Position numbers and translations under genes: made by a program | Notes under the pieces: generated by a model | Seen by the model: only the letters and a program-made list of their open reading frames with translations | What the model was told of the DNA's origin: nothing | Databases searched by the model: none | Shown: positions 8,471-16,533 of the stretch, piece after piece | Position numbering within the stretch: the stretch's first letter is position 1 | How the letters are laid out: every line of letters starts with the position of its first letter | Assembly (NCBI GenBank): GCA_017938315.1 | Contig: JAGBBV010000030.1 | Span: 1 to 64,000, forward strand | Origin: Lachnospiraceae bacterium | GTDB lineage: Bacteria; Bacillota; Clostridia; Lachnospirales; Lachnospiraceae | Direction of reading: 5' to 3' | DNA length: 64,000 bases

Positions 8471-8982
8471 TGCTGTGTGATGATATCCGCTTTTTAACGG
8501 AAAGAGCATTGTGGGAAATGGAGAATTTAATGAAGTGCATTCCGGATAGTCTCTGGTTTGAAAGATATGACGGAATTCCTATGTGGAAATATGTGTATCA
8601 TACACTGTATTCTATGGACAGATGGTTTATCAATCCCTACGATGCAAATTATAAAGATCCTGAGTTTCATATGGAAACACTGGCAAATTTAAATGTAATT
8701 CCAAAAGAGGAGTTTGTATCAAGAGAACAGATGGAAAACTATTTTGTTCAGGTTAGGGAAAAAATACAGAATTACATTAACGGGCTTAAGGATAGCGAAT
8801 TATCCGAAAGACCGGAAGGCTGTGACCTTAGTAAATTCTGTTTGATATTGGGACAAATCAGGCATTGGCACCGTCATATGGGTGTTATTTACGGGTTTAT
8901 TATTAAGGATGATGGGAAGTGGCCATATGTGCTGAATATGAGAGGGCAGTATCCGGATGAACCTATGCCTAACTACTATTAA
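8470..8982 (+). CDS. DinB-like domain protein
   Basis: A 170-residue all-helical protein whose layout recalls the DinB/YfiT-like four-helix fold: KYVYHTLYSMDRWF near residue 40 and GQIRHWHRHMGVIYGF near residue 135 provide His residues that in this superfamily bind a metal. DinB-like proteins include thiol-dependent transferases; the actual reaction here is unknown. Start and stop overlap by one base (TAATG) with the upstream acetyltransferase, so they are cotranscribed. It is the last gene of the detoxification-like cluster before the ABC exporter. Confidence 0.65.
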   Translation: MLCDDIRFLTERALWEMENLMKCIPDSLWFERYDGIPMWKYVYHTLYSMDRWFINPYDANYKDPEFHMETLANLNVIPKEEFVSREQMENYFVQVREKIQNYINGLKDSELSERPEGCDLSKFCLILGQIRHWHRHMGVIYGFIIKDDGKWPYVLNMRGQYPDEPMPNYY

Positions 8983-9043
8983 GCGGTAAAGGGATATTAA
9001 AAAATATTGTGATTTACGAAAAAGAGGAAGGAAGATTCAGAGA

Positions 9044-10090
9044 ATGGAACCGATTATTACATTAAAAAATGTCTCAAAAGAATTTAAGGTTTTGAATAGG
9101 CATGAAGGATTAAAAGGTAGTGTGAAAGACCTTTTTTCAAGAGACTATAAAATTATTAAAGCAGTAAATGACATCTCCATGGAAATCATGCCCGGAGAGA
9201 TATGTGGCTACTTAGGACCCAATGGGGCAGGAAAATCAACAACAATTAAAATGATGACCGGCGTATTGGAACCCACAGCCGGTGAAATTATTGTAAACGG
9301 AAGAGTACCCTATAAAAACAGAACGGAAAATGCACAGAATATAGGAGTAGTTTTCGGGCAACGTTCCCAGTTATGGTGGTCCTTACCTTTAATAGAATCG
9401 TTTAAGCTACTGAAGGACATTTATCAGATTGAGGATAAGCAGTATAAGGATATGATGGAACTGTACGAATCCTTAGTTGATATAAAAAGCTTATATTCAA
9501 AGCCCGTCAGACAAATGTCCTTAGGGCAAAGAACGTTAAGCGACATCCTAGCAGCTTTTTTACATAATCCGGGAGTCGTTTTCTTAGATGAGCCTACCAT
9601 TGGACTGGATGTATCTATGAAAAGTAAAATCCGTGATTTAATTAAGGCATTAAATCATGAAAAAAATACTACAGTTATTTTAACAACCCATGACATGGGA
9701 GATGTAGACGCTCTGTGTAAACGAATTGTTATTATTGATAAGGGCGTTATGCTTTATGATAATTCCATAGAAAATTTGAAAAGTTTTTTTGGGGCCTACC
9801 GTACCATGCGTCTGCGTTTTACAAAGGATGCATCTGAACTAACGGAAGAAGCGCTGAAAAAGCAGGCAGAAGAGCTGAGCGCAAATCTGTTACAGAAATA
9901 TCCGCAGGTAAAATCCTTAAGTGTATCGGTAGATGAAGATTGGATAGACGTACTTTTAAATGAGGACGAGATTCCGCTTATGAAAGTGATGCATCATATT
10001 CAGGAAACAAAAAGGATCTATGATGTACAGTTAAAAGAAATCTCAACAGAGAGCGTTATCAAAAAAATTTACGATAAAGATATTAAATAG
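9044..10090 (+). CDS. ABC-2 type exporter, ATP-binding subunit
   Basis: The ATPase of an ABC exporter, 348 residues. Walker A is GPNGAGKST (about residues 58-66), the signature is MSLGQR instead of LSGGQ, Walker B is VVFLDEPTIGLD, and the switch His is in TTHDMGD. An extra N-terminal stretch and about 100 C-terminal residues fit the COG4586-type ATPases that pair with two ABC-2 permeases, as the next two genes provide. A GGAAGGA site precedes the ATG. Such exporters may remove antibiotics, peptides or lipids; no substrate is indicated, although the nearby APH and GNAT genes make drug efflux plausible. Confidence 0.9.
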   Translation: MEPIITLKNVSKEFKVLNRHEGLKGSVKDLFSRDYKIIKAVNDISMEIMPGEICGYLGPNGAGKSTTIKMMTGVLEPTAGEIIVNGRVPYKNRTENAQNIGVVFGQRSQLWWSLPLIESFKLLKDIYQIEDKQYKDMMELYESLVDIKSLYSKPVRQMSLGQRTLSDILAAFLHNPGVVFLDEPTIGLDVSMKSKIRDLIKALNHEKNTTVILTTHDMGDVDALCKRIVIIDKGVMLYDNSIENLKSFFGAYRTMRLRFTKDASELTEEALKKQAEELSANLLQKYPQVKSLSVSVDEDWIDVLLNEDEIPLMKVMHHIQETKRIYDVQLKEISTESVIKKIYDKDIK

Positions 10091-10098
10091 GTGAAAAC

Positions 10099-10908
10099 AT
10101 GAAGAAAAAAATATGGAAATATCTTTCCCTACTACGTGTCGGAGTCTTGGAGGAAATGCAATTCCGGCTCGGGGCAGCGGTGAGATTGTTTGGAAATATC
10201 ATTTACTTGATTATTATCTATTTTTTGTGGAAAGCCATTTTTGATAGCTCACCAACAGAGGTGGTAAATGGAATGACTTTCACAGATACCATGATTTATT
10301 TGGTATTGGCATCTGCATTATTTTCTACAATGGAAATGTATGTGACATGGCAGATGGGACGTAGTGTACAATCCGGAAATATTGTGATGGATTTACTGCG
10401 GCCAATGGGATATACCACATACAATTTGTTTGTGTTTTCCGGAAACACATTGGTGTCAGTTTTTGTAAATCTGATACCGACTATGATAATTGTATATTTG
10501 ATTACAAGTGGCGGATTTGCATTGTCATGGAATTTGTTGTTTTTTATGGCAGCAGTATTTATGGGAACAATATTAAATTTCTTTATTAATTTTTTTGTAG
10601 GGATTATTTGTTTTTATACAGAATCCATATGGGGAATTAATATTATGAAAGAAGTAGTTGTAATGCTTCTTTCGGGAGCAAGCATTCCTCTTGCATTTTT
10701 CCCGGAAACCTTGCAGCGTATTGTATATTACCTGCCCTTTCAGGCTATTTATAATACACCACTGACCTTATTAATTGATAATCATTTATCTACAACGGAA
10801 AGGCTGAGTATGCTGGGAATTCAATTATTTTGGCTGGTAATTGTGGGTGCTGTTAGTCAGGTGTTTTTAAGAGTCTCCATGAAACGTATTACAGTAAACG
10901 GAGGCTAA
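10099..10908 (+). CDS. ABC-2 type exporter, permease subunit 1
   Basis: A six-span membrane protein of 269 residues. Hydrophobic stretches include FGNIIYLIIIYFLWKAIF, an extended one around residue 120 (VFVNLIPTMIIVYLITSG) and IIGVAVSQ-type sequence near the end. The motif LRPMGYTTYNLF after the third segment matches ABC-2 permeases of the COG4587 kind. It begins nine bases after the ATPase gene and is followed 14 bases later by the second permease, so the three form one operon and probably one heterodimeric-permease exporter. Confidence 0.87.
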   Translation: MKKKIWKYLSLLRVGVLEEMQFRLGAAVRLFGNIIYLIIIYFLWKAIFDSSPTEVVNGMTFTDTMIYLVLASALFSTMEMYVTWQMGRSVQSGNIVMDLLRPMGYTTYNLFVFSGNTLVSVFVNLIPTMIIVYLITSGGFALSWNLLFFMAAVFMGTILNFFINFFVGIICFYTESIWGINIMKEVVVMLLSGASIPLAFFPETLQRIVYYLPFQAIYNTPLTLLIDNHLSTTERLSMLGIQLFWLVIVGAVSQVFLRVSMKRITVNGG

Positions 10909-10922
10909 AGGAGAAAAGGAGT

Positions 10923-11735
10923 ATGAATCAGACATTAAAAAAGAGAGGACTACGATTTTATGCCTCGATTTATTTTAAAATTATAGCCCAGGACTTTAAA
11001 AGTAAAATGAGTTACCGAGCAGATTTCATTATTTCCACATTGGGCATGATTATGACAAATATCTCAGGATTTATAGCGTTCTATATTATGTTTCAAAACT
11101 TTGAGACAATCAATGGATGGAACTATTATGAAATGCTGTTTTTATATGGATTTTCGTTAATTGCGTTAACGCCCATGCAATGTTTATTTGATAATAATTG
11201 GAATCTTCGTTATAAGGTATACGAAGGAGATTTCATCAAGTATTGTTTCAGACCGATTAATATATTCTTCTATTTTATTTCAGAAGTTTTTGATGTAAAA
11301 GGCTTGGGACAGCTACTGATGGGAAGTCTAACCCTTGCTTATGCATGGAATAAGCTTTCATTACCCTTTACCGTGGGAACAGCAGTCTTGCTAGTGTTGG
11401 CACTTATCACCGGTTCCTTATTTATGATTGCAATTATGAATCTGGCGGCAGCGACATGCTTTTGGATTATTAATTCCGGATACGTTATGGTCACAATGTT
11501 CAAATTTACGGAGTACGCAAAATATCCGGTTACAATTTATCAGGGAATTTTCCGTGTATTATTTACGTTTGTGATTCCCATTGCCTTTGTGGCGTATTAT
11601 CCAAGCTATATTTTCCTGCGGTCAGGAGTGCCCATTCTTACCTGTATGTCACCACTATTTGGAATCTTTTTCTTCTGGGTGAGTTATAAGGTGTGGATGC
11701 TGGGAGCAAGCAAATATGCAGGCACAGGTAATTAA
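10923..11735 (+). CDS. ABC-2 type exporter, permease subunit 2
   Basis: A 270-residue membrane protein with about six spans, paralogous in layout to the previous permease and close to COG3694-type subunits. The conserved FRPINIFFYFISEVFDVKGLG segment follows the third span, and long hydrophobic stretches flank it. AAAGGAG precedes the ATG at 10923. It closes the three-gene exporter operon; a bidirectional terminator follows at about 11759-11802. Confidence 0.87.
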   Translation: MNQTLKKRGLRFYASIYFKIIAQDFKSKMSYRADFIISTLGMIMTNISGFIAFYIMFQNFETINGWNYYEMLFLYGFSLIALTPMQCLFDNNWNLRYKVYEGDFIKYCFRPINIFFYFISEVFDVKGLGQLLMGSLTLAYAWNKLSLPFTVGTAVLLVLALITGSLFMIAIMNLAAATCFWIINSGYVMVTMFKFTEYAKYPVTIYQGIFRVLFTFVIPIAFVAYYPSYIFLRSGVPILTCMSPLFGIFFFWVSYKVWMLGASKYAGTGN

Positions 11736-11758
11736 GTAGTGAAAAAGTGTGAAATCTC

Positions 11759-11802
11759 AAAAAAATCCCGTCCATTTTGCATAAAATGGGCGGGGTTCTT
11801 TT
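11759..11802. terminator. Bidirectional terminator between exporter operon and papain-like gene
   Basis: CCCGTCCATTTT pairs with AAAATGGGCGGG across a very short loop. A-run on the left and T-run (TTCTTTT) on the right make it usable from both strands, fitting the convergent genes on either side. Confidence 0.85.
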
Positions 11803-11825
11803 GAAGTTCATTTCAAATAGTATTG

Positions 11826-12197
11826 CTATTCTTCGTCAACGAAAATCTCCAAATATGATTGAATTCTTGCTTTATGATATAATTCTTCCATCAGTCCAAA
11901 TTCCGGATCATAATAATTGCCATCGTAGTATAAAATCCAATGACTATATCCCGGCAAGAGAACTTTAAGAATACAAACTTTTGGTAAAACAGAAGAGTTA
12001 TCTGCTTTAATCATCGTCTTTGCCTGACTTATTCCATAATAGCTCAAAGCCTTCTCAATATCTTTTTTTCCTGTTCCTTTATCAGTTTGCATTACTGAAA
12101 CGACTTCTTCTATCGTTACATCTGCAAGCATAGCAACACAAGCCTGGCCACATAAGTATTCTGTGGGCTGTTTAATATATTTGATTGTTCTCATCAT
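11826..12197 (-). CDS. Papain-like (C39-like) cysteine peptidase-fold protein
   Basis: A 123-residue protein with the papain-like arrangement Cys-His-Asp. LCGQACVAML gives Gln/Cys (Cys16, or Cys20 as the alternative), YSHWILYYDG gives His86, and YYDPEFG gives an Asp near 97. This matches the short C39-like double-glycine peptidase fold, but no transporter or peptide partner is attached. No signal peptide is seen. It is encoded 18 bases downstream of the XRE/GyrI-like gene on the same strand and is probably cotranscribed with it. A longer relative with the same CGQ[AT]CVAML motif is encoded at 56793-57461. A catalytically active or ligand-binding role cannot be told apart. Confidence 0.65.
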   Translation of the reverse strand: MMRTIKYIKQPTEYLCGQACVAMLADVTIEEVVSVMQTDKGTGKKDIEKALSYYGISQAKTMIKADNSSVLPKVCILKVLLPGYSHWILYYDGNYYDPEFGLMEELYHKARIQSYLEIFVDEE

Positions 12198-12215
12198 ATA
12201 AGCATCCTTTATTAA

Positions 12216-12950
12216 TTAAAAAGTAGAAAAAGCGTCCGCTTTGGTAACACCGGCAGCGTGTACATAAATATCCATATAAACAACACCATCTTTTTCGTAT
12301 TCGTGTTCAAAACAACTGATGATATCATCCGATAATTTTTCTTTAAAATGATTCGCTTGCAAGAATTCCATAATACATTTATATCCTGTGGGTATTCTCT
12401 CGAAAGGCCGGATCATAGGTTCTGTTACAGTAATAACAGCATACTCTGCTTCTCTATTTTGGGCATATTCCACACCCGGACAGTTTGTCTGAAATCCTTC
12501 CGGCAGTACATACGCAGCAACATATCCATGAAGTCCAAATCTGGTCTGTAATTCCTGAGAGACAAAAGGAAAATCCCATCCAATCAATCTTGCATTTGGG
12601 TCGGCGGCAAGAAGACCACTCATTTTGCCCCAATTTTTCATATAGTTTTGAACATCTGATTCCGGGTCGGGGGAAATCATTACGTATCTTGCCATTTTGA
12701 AAGCAGGTACTTTTCTGATTGTGACTTCAGAATAGATTTCAGCCTTGGAAGACATATCTTCTCGAATCAATTCATCTAATTTACATGAAAAGAAAGAACA
12801 TATATCAACAAGTTTGCTAAGTTCCGGAGTAACTTCATCTGATTCCCATCTGGAAACCGTTTGCCGTGTAACGCTCATCTTTTCAGCAAATTGTTCCTGT
12901 GTTAGTTTATTTAGTTTGCGTAAGTATTGTATATTAGTTCCTAAAAGCAT
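12216..12950 (-). CDS. XRE-family regulator with GyrI-like effector domain
   Basis: A 244-residue transcriptional regulator. The N-terminal helix-turn-helix (GTNIQYLRKLNKLTQEQFAEKM..VTRQTVSRWES) is of the Cro/C1 type. From about residue 75 the protein reads like a GyrI-like small-molecule binding domain, as used by drug-sensing regulators (ERIPTGYKCIMEFLQ, VVYMDIYVHA). The frame is open to 12977, but GGAG eight bases before the ATG at 12950 and the family start favour the shorter form. It heads a two-gene unit with the papain-like gene. The ligand is unknown. Confidence 0.82.
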   Translation of the reverse strand: MLLGTNIQYLRKLNKLTQEQFAEKMSVTRQTVSRWESDEVTPELSKLVDICSFFSCKLDELIREDMSSKAEIYSEVTIRKVPAFKMARYVMISPDPESDVQNYMKNWGKMSGLLAADPNARLIGWDFPFVSQELQTRFGLHGYVAAYVLPEGFQTNCPGVEYAQNREAEYAVITVTEPMIRPFERIPTGYKCIMEFLQANHFKEKLSDDIISCFEHEYEKDGVVYMDIYVHAAGVTKADAFSTF

Positions 12951-13147
12951 AAATCCATCTCCATCATAAGTTTTCATATTTGATCTATTGGCCAGTAGAT
13001 AATTGCACTACAGATACTGTTCTGTAATTTATAACCATTATGACACATATTGTTTTACATGAAAACCAACTAAGATGCGCTTTTTCCCGAAAACTTGTAA
13101 CACAGATTTTACATTTCTATCAAATATTTTTTGTTTCACTAGAAAAC

Positions 13148-13192
13148 TTGACATGCCACAGAATATAATGTATGTTATATAACAAGAGTTAT
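13148..13192 (+). promoter_or_regulatory. Promoter and probable TetR operator
   Basis: TTGACA (13148-13153), a 17-base spacer and TATGTT (13171-13176) form a good sigma-A promoter. The perfect palindrome GTTATATAAC (13174-13183) overlaps the -10, and another GTTAT follows at 13188-13192. Placement just before the TetR-type gene suggests autoregulation. Confidence 0.65.
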
Positions 13193-13207
13193 AAAAGGAG
13201 TATGCAT

Positions 13208-13792
13208 ATGCCACCAAAACCCAGAATTACCAAGGAAATGATTGTGGAAGAAGCATTTCAGATTGCACGGACAGAAGGGGCAGATAAAATAACGGCCCGC
13301 CGTGTTTCAGAAAATTTAAAATGTTCAACACAGCCGGTTTTATACTATTTTTCTGCAGTGGAAGAAATACGGGCGGCTGTTTTCCAAAAGGCAGACGAAT
13401 ATCATACGAGGTTTCTGATGAATGAGGAACATGACTATGGAGATCCGATACTTGCTATGGGAATGAACTATATTCGTTTTGCTTTGGAGGAGCGGAATTT
13501 GTTTCATTTTTTATTTCAGTCCAATGAGTACTCGGGAGATAGCTTAATAGACTTGGTTCAATCAGAAGAGATAAAGCCTATTATACAGGTTATGAAGCAA
13601 GAGGCAGAAATGACCGAGGAGGAAGTGAAAGAAATCTTTACGACATTGTTTGTTTTCGTACACGGATATGCCAGTTTGTTTGCAAATAATGAAATGGTGT
13701 ATGATGAAGAGTTTCTGGTAACATCGTTAACAAAAGTATTTGATGGTGCTGTTTATGCAGCAAGGGAGGTTACAAATGAAGAAGATTTATGA
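13208..13792 (+). CDS. TetR/AcrR-family regulator
   Basis: A 194-residue TetR-type regulator. The N-terminal DNA-binding domain includes ITKEMIVEEAFQIARTEGADKITARRVSENLKC and the recognition helix around STQPVLYYFSAVEEI; the remaining residues form the helical ligand domain. ATGs at 13202 and upstream in-frame starts exist, but AAAGGAG (13194-13200) has correct spacing only to the ATG at 13208. Its 3' end overlaps the CPBP gene start by 17 bases, so the two are coupled. A promoter with a palindrome over its -10 lies immediately upstream. It probably controls itself and the protease gene. Confidence 0.87.
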   Translation: MPPKPRITKEMIVEEAFQIARTEGADKITARRVSENLKCSTQPVLYYFSAVEEIRAAVFQKADEYHTRFLMNEEHDYGDPILAMGMNYIRFALEERNLFHFLFQSNEYSGDSLIDLVQSEEIKPIIQVMKQEAEMTEEEVKEIFTTLFVFVHGYASLFANNEMVYDEEFLVTSLTKVFDGAVYAAREVTNEEDL

Positions 13793-14501
13793 TAAGAATG
13801 AACTTAATTTTGCGTTAATATGGATTGGAATTTATGTTGTACTTGCCAGTATTGGTGACAGCATATCGGGTTCTGTCGGAGTTGCAAAGCTATTCACAGC
13901 ACCCATATGTATCATATTAACCATTATTATTTATACCTGGATTAGGAAAAATGAATTAAAAGAAAAATATGGACTTTGCAGACTGAAAGCAAATGCCAAG
14001 GCATATATGTATTTTGCGCCTCTTGTGCTGCTTGCAACAACCAATATTTGGTGGGGAGTTAAATTAAATTTAACGATAATGGAGACGATTTTGTACGTGA
14101 TAAGTATGCTTTGTGTAGGATTTTTGGAGGAAGTGATTTTCAGAGGATTTCTGTTTAAGGCGATGTGCAAGACGAATATAAAATCCGCAATTATCGTTTC
14201 AAGTATTACATTCGGAATCGGTCATATTGTGAATTTACTGAATGGAGCAGATGTTTCGGAAACATTAATGCAGATATGCTATGCGGTTGCAATTGGTTTT
14301 CTGTTTACAATTATTTTTTACAAAGGGAAAAGTCTTTGGCCTTGTATCATTACACATAGTGTAATTAACAGCTTAAGCGCATTTGCTAATGTGGAAGGAG
14401 CACCCATATGGCATGGTATAGCAGGAAGTGTATTTTTGTGTGTAGTTTCAATAGCGTATGCAATCTATATTATAAAAAGTAACAAGGAAGAGATTTTATA
14501 G
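13776..14501 (+). CDS. CPBP-family intramembrane metalloprotease
   Basis: A 241-residue multispan membrane protein of the CPBP (CAAX/Abi, Rce1-like) family. The signature EEVIFRGFLFKAM is near residue 120, with later HIVNLLNG and HSVINSLSAF providing metal-binding His residues. In bacteria members are linked to bacteriocin maturation, self-immunity or sensor processing. AAGGGAGG at 13762-13769 selects the ATG at 13776, which lies inside the TetR gene. Two other CPBP genes are present at 23635-24558 and 61790-62716. Confidence 0.85.
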   Translation: MKKIYDKNELNFALIWIGIYVVLASIGDSISGSVGVAKLFTAPICIILTIIIYTWIRKNELKEKYGLCRLKANAKAYMYFAPLVLLATTNIWWGVKLNLTIMETILYVISMLCVGFLEEVIFRGFLFKAMCKTNIKSAIIVSSITFGIGHIVNLLNGADVSETLMQICYAVAIGFLFTIIFYKGKSLWPCIITHSVINSLSAFANVEGAPIWHGIAGSVFLCVVSIAYAIYIIKSNKEEIL

Positions 14502-14549
14502 TTGAAAAAGCCTTCTGAATGTGATATTGTAACTTTATTAACAATATTC

Positions 14550-14673
14550 TGCACATGAATAATCATTGTTTCGTATGTGCAGCCACATCCGATTTCATAG
14601 GATGTCTGAATTCCGGCATTTCGCCAAAGATTCAAAGTTACTAATTACAATAGCAGATGGCGAAATGAAATTC
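14550..14673. other. Three consecutive inverted repeats ahead of the Rpn-type gene
   Basis: The 229-base gap holds three dyads in a row: TGCACAT (14550-14556)/ATGTGCA (14575-14581), ACATCC (14585-14590)/GGATGT (14600-14605), and ATTTCGCCA (14618-14626)/TGGCGAAAT (14658-14666), the last extended by GAATT/AATTC. They may be terminator or leader structures or binding sites; no T-run follows, so simple terminators are unlikely. Confidence 0.5.
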
Positions 14674-14729
14674 TGACAACTAGGGATAAAATGTTTTTCC
14701 ATCTGCCAAAGCAGAAGGGAGAACTAAAT

Positions 14730-15737
14730 ATGGAAAACAAAGAAAAAGTGGTAATTTCCAAAGGGGAAATTCCCGATGTAAACAATCGGATGGTATTAAA
14801 AGACCCGGTACTATGTTTACAATATTTGCAAGACTATGTGGATGCAACTCTTTTTAAAAATGTTAAACCGGAAGACATTGAGGATATGACTGAAAAGTAT
14901 CAGGCGTATTTGGGAATATCCTTTGAGTCAGATACAGTAAAAAAAATCCACATTCGGGATTTGAGTGACCAAGATGATTGTGGAATGATTTATTTTATTT
15001 CATTAATTGAGCATAAAAGTCAGGTTGATTATGATGTGTCGATGCAACTTTTGCGCTATATGGTTTGTATCTGGAATGAATATGCCAAAGAGATGAAGAA
15101 AGAAAACAAAAATCATTTGGCTAAAGATTTTCGGTATCCGCCTATTATACCGGTAGTTCATTATGAGGGTATCGGAAAATGGACGGCAGCAATGCGCTTA
15201 CGAGAAAGAATTTCTATGTGCAATGAATTTGAAAAATATATACCGGACTTTACATACAAGTTGGTAAAAACACAAGAATATTCTAATGAAGAACTTTTGG
15301 CTAAGGACAATGAAATGTCGCTTCTTATGATGCTGAATAAGGTTCAGACAATACAAGATTTGACCAATTTGATTCAAGTAAACAGAGAACAGATAGAAGC
15401 AATTGTTAAAAGTACAACCTTACCGATTCGTGAAATCATCGGAAATGTAGCTTGGAATTTATGCATGAGAATGAATGCATCACCGAGCGAAGCAGAGCAA
15501 TGTGTAGAGTATTTCAAGGAGGCCAATATGGGAAACTGGTTTGAAAATATGGAAAAAATGGATATACAGGCTGAAAGAAGAAATACGGCAGAGGCAAAAG
15601 AGCAACTTTATAAATCAATTATTTCTGTTTCCCAAAAGATGGGCGCTTCGAAGGAATTGACGTTGCAAAATCTAATGGAAGAATGCAACATTTCAACCTC
15701 TGAAGCGGAAGCACTTCTCGAAAAGTATTGGAGATAG
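14730..15737 (+). CDS. Rpn-family recombination-promoting nuclease-like protein
   Basis: A 335-residue protein resembling the Rpn (YhgA-like, putative transposase) family of PD-(D/E)XK nucleases, which stimulate RecA-independent DNA recombination. The segment MIYFISLIEHKSQVDYDVSMQLLRYM near residue 90 gives the catalytic E-x-K (EHK) preceded by DLSDQDDCG. Conserved FRYPPIIPVVHYEG follows, and the C-terminal region is helical with coiled-coil character. AAGGGAG before the ATG at 14730 favours this start over the frame's opening at 14691. A terminator follows. The gene borders the decayed mobile region and may itself be mobile or a genome-plasticity factor. Confidence 0.75.
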   Translation: MENKEKVVISKGEIPDVNNRMVLKDPVLCLQYLQDYVDATLFKNVKPEDIEDMTEKYQAYLGISFESDTVKKIHIRDLSDQDDCGMIYFISLIEHKSQVDYDVSMQLLRYMVCIWNEYAKEMKKENKNHLAKDFRYPPIIPVVHYEGIGKWTAAMRLRERISMCNEFEKYIPDFTYKLVKTQEYSNEELLAKDNEMSLLMMLNKVQTIQDLTNLIQVNREQIEAIVKSTTLPIREIIGNVAWNLCMRMNASPSEAEQCVEYFKEANMGNWFENMEKMDIQAERRNTAEAKEQLYKSIISVSQKMGASKELTLQNLMEECNISTSEAEALLEKYWR

Positions 15738-15768
15738 CCACATATTTTATAAAAATAAATAGTATGAT

Positions 15769-15812
15769 AAAATCCTGTTAGTAGTTGAAAAATTATTTTC
15801 AGGATTTTTTTG
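15769..15812 (+). terminator. Terminator after the Rpn-type gene
   Basis: AAAATCCTG (15769-15777) pairs with CAGGATTTT (from 15800) and is followed by seven T. Confidence 0.8.
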
Positions 15813-15833
15813 TATTTAAGGATTTTTTAATAA

Positions 15834-16283
15834 TTGTCTTTTTATAATGTGAGCATACCGGTTGCATTGTTTAGTGGTATGAGAATTGGCGAAATAGAGG
15901 CACTTACATGGAACGATATTATTTTTGACACGCAGACAATATGTATTAGTAAAAGTGTTGCATATGGCGCGGAAGGAACGTTTATTAAAACACCAAAAAC
16001 TAAATCATCATATCGAGAAGTTGTTATTCCTATCGATGAAATTAGATTATTGAAGAAAATGAAAACAAATCAAAAAGAGTTAATATTAAAATTGGGAAGT
16101 AGTTGGGTAGGATACACTGATAGAGATGAAATTGATAATAATTATGTTTTTTGCCAATGGAACGGAAAAAATATGGCAAAAGGAAGTGCTAATAGGGTAT
16201 TGCAACGAATAATTAATAATTATAATAATATGGTAATAGAGAAAGAACAATTACCAGTTATATCAGTTCATGGATTAAGACAC
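15834..16283 (+). pseudogene. Tyrosine integrase, middle fragment (N-terminus lost, interrupted)
   Basis: The frame encodes the first half of a tyrosine recombinase catalytic domain. VALFSGMRIGEIEALTW carries the first catalytic Arg, TPKTKSSYREVVIP carries the beta-hairpin Lys, and VHGLRH is the start of the HxxR box at 16269-16283. The arm-binding and core-binding domains (normally about 170 residues) are absent; nothing with a ribosome binding site starts this frame, whose first possible codon is TTG. After HGLRH the sequence leaves integrase homology. The remaining C-terminus is found at 20017-20190, so the gene was split by an insert of about 3.7 kb. Confidence 0.85.
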
Positions 16284-16321
16284 CCATATGTCAAGCACAC
16301 GACGAAAAATATATTCCTGCA

Positions 16322-16380
16322 AAAGCAGAAATCCCAAACCATCAACGATAACTTGATAGTCAGGGATTTCTGTTTTTGTG
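16322..16380 (+). terminator. Terminator-like hairpin near left end of the insert
   Basis: CAGAAATCCC (16326-16335) pairs with GGGATTTCTG (16363-16372) and is followed by TTTTTGTGTATTTT. It may stop plus-strand transcription before it meets the convergent KAP gene. The remaining 150 bases to the KAP stop codon show no gene that I can support. Confidence 0.7.
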
Positions 16381-16533
16381 TATTTTCCCTATGCATATAA
16401 GTTTGGCCGGAGAAATCCAGTCGGTGTCTGGAATTCTCAGCAGCTATGCTATCAGCATCCTTTCCCTCCGATTCAACAGACAGTGTCTGCTAAATTGTAC
16501 TTCTTTATTTCCTTTCCTTCAGTACAATGTGGA

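Noticed and set aside
13154-13170. TATAAT inside the spacer of the tetR promoter as an alternative -10
   Set aside because: It lies only ten bases after TTGACA, too close for sigma-A; the 17-base-spaced TATGTT fits better.
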